From: Acinetobacter sp. NCu2D-2
GTDB lineage: Bacteria; Pseudomonadota; Gammaproteobacteria; Pseudomonadales; Moraxellaceae
Length of the DNA: 64,000 bases
Direction: 5' to 3'
Assembly (NCBI RefSeq): GCF_001647675.1
Contig: NZ_CP015594.1
Location: 62,001 to 126,000, forward strand
This document shows, one piece after another, positions 63,851 to 64,000 of the stretch. The position numbers were made by a program, and so were the translations under genes. Positions within the stretch are counted from its first letter, which is position 1, and each line of letters starts with the position of its first letter. The notes beneath the pieces were generated by a model. That model did no database searches. It was not told where the DNA came from and saw only the letters and a list, made by a program, of their open reading frames with translations.

Positions 63851-64000
63851 TTAATGGCGATCTGTCCAAGAATGCAAGCGGCTGTGTAGGCGAGAATCTT
63901 GGCTATTATTTGAAAGAATACCTAAGCGCACCAATTCTTGAAAAATCACTACACAGGCATAGGCATCTGCCGCGGCATATTCAATTTGTGCCTGAGTTAA
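63851..64000 (-). CDS. 3'-5' exonuclease (RNase D-like DEDDy), C-terminal end
   Basis: The last 49 codons of a gene that runs off the window. LTQAQIEYAAADAYACVVIF is the final DEDDy motif, with the conserved Tyr and Asp of the Exo III block, followed by a short tail and stop (TAA at 63851-63853). The family degrades RNA or DNA 3' ends; RNase D proper has extra HRDC domains that are lacking here, so it is a single-domain 3'-5' exonuclease. Confidence 0.8.
   Translation of the reverse strand, partial: LTQAQIEYAAADAYACVVIFQELVRLGILSNNSQDSRLHSRLHSWTDRH

Overview
The window looks like a chromosomal segment of an Acinetobacter species. The support is: low GC; an Omp33-36-like porin; an ISAba125-like IS30 element of the expected 1087 bp; an IS17-like IS903-group element; the uvrA / MFS / ssb neighbourhood; and many short intergenic T-tailed hairpins. 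I had no database access, so the species is not assigned.

Layout. 1-711: right end of an IS200/IS605 copy that has cut off a photolyase gene (phrB). 858-3481: riboflavin synthase, then the dimethyl-sulfone monooxygenase / FMN reductase pair sfnG-msuE. 3853-11469: an acetate-utilisation block with a LuxR-type regulator (CrbR/ErdR type), an SSF-fused hybrid histidine kinase (CrbS/MxtR type), DUF485 and the acetate symporter actP. 11594-16042: a channel-like membrane protein, the porin, a 1.1 kb non-coding gap with a candidate small RNA, and a diguanylate cyclase. 16100-17857: an AT-rich KAP-type P-loop NTPase. 17886-26510: uvrA, a nonsense-mutated lipoprotein gene, a TerC/DUF475 protein, an MFS exporter, ssb, ahpC and a LysR regulator. 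26994-31849: an IS66 element with perfect 8 bp target duplications, itself interrupted by a complete group II intron. 31967-39218: pirin, an oxidoreductase/methyltransferase pair, tRNA-Thr, an outer-membrane protein, tRNA-Ser and kup.

39476-52072 is the accessory hot spot. A NUC1-type nuclease gene is split after codon 169 by a 10,033 bp insertion (39983-50015) with imperfect terminal inverted repeats and a 4 bp duplication (GCAA). The insertion carries a run of envelope-directed nuclease-related genes: a secreted NUC1 nuclease, a membrane-anchored NUC1 paralogue that has lost its catalytic motif, a PD-(D/E)XK-like / transmembrane / OB-fold protein, a frameshifted membrane coiled-coil protein, a secreted OB-fold protein and a secreted thermonuclease, followed by an XRE regulator and an interrupted regulator-like gene. 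Four IS elements (ISAba125-like, IS5/IS427, IS3, IS17-like) sit inside it. The remaining nuclease fragment is cut by an IS200/IS605 element encoding TnpA and an apparently intact TnpB, whose right end is identical to the one at position 1.

52190-64000 returns to mostly core genes: an AraC regulator beside a fatty-acid-hydroxylase-like gene, a structured candidate RNA, hisF, thrB, small membrane proteins, an exact 22 bp-period six-unit repeat array next to a lone helix-turn-helix gene, an amino-acid/polyamine permease with an FAD oxidase, a DMT exporter, hisA, an unusual repeat protein and the end of a 3'-5' exonuclease gene.

Functionally, the acetate block senses and imports acetate and the sfnG-msuE pair mobilises organosulfur. 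The most original material is the envelope-nuclease island, the catalytically dead nuclease paralogue, the two TnpB-type right ends with different flanking guide sequences, and the 22 bp iteron-like array.
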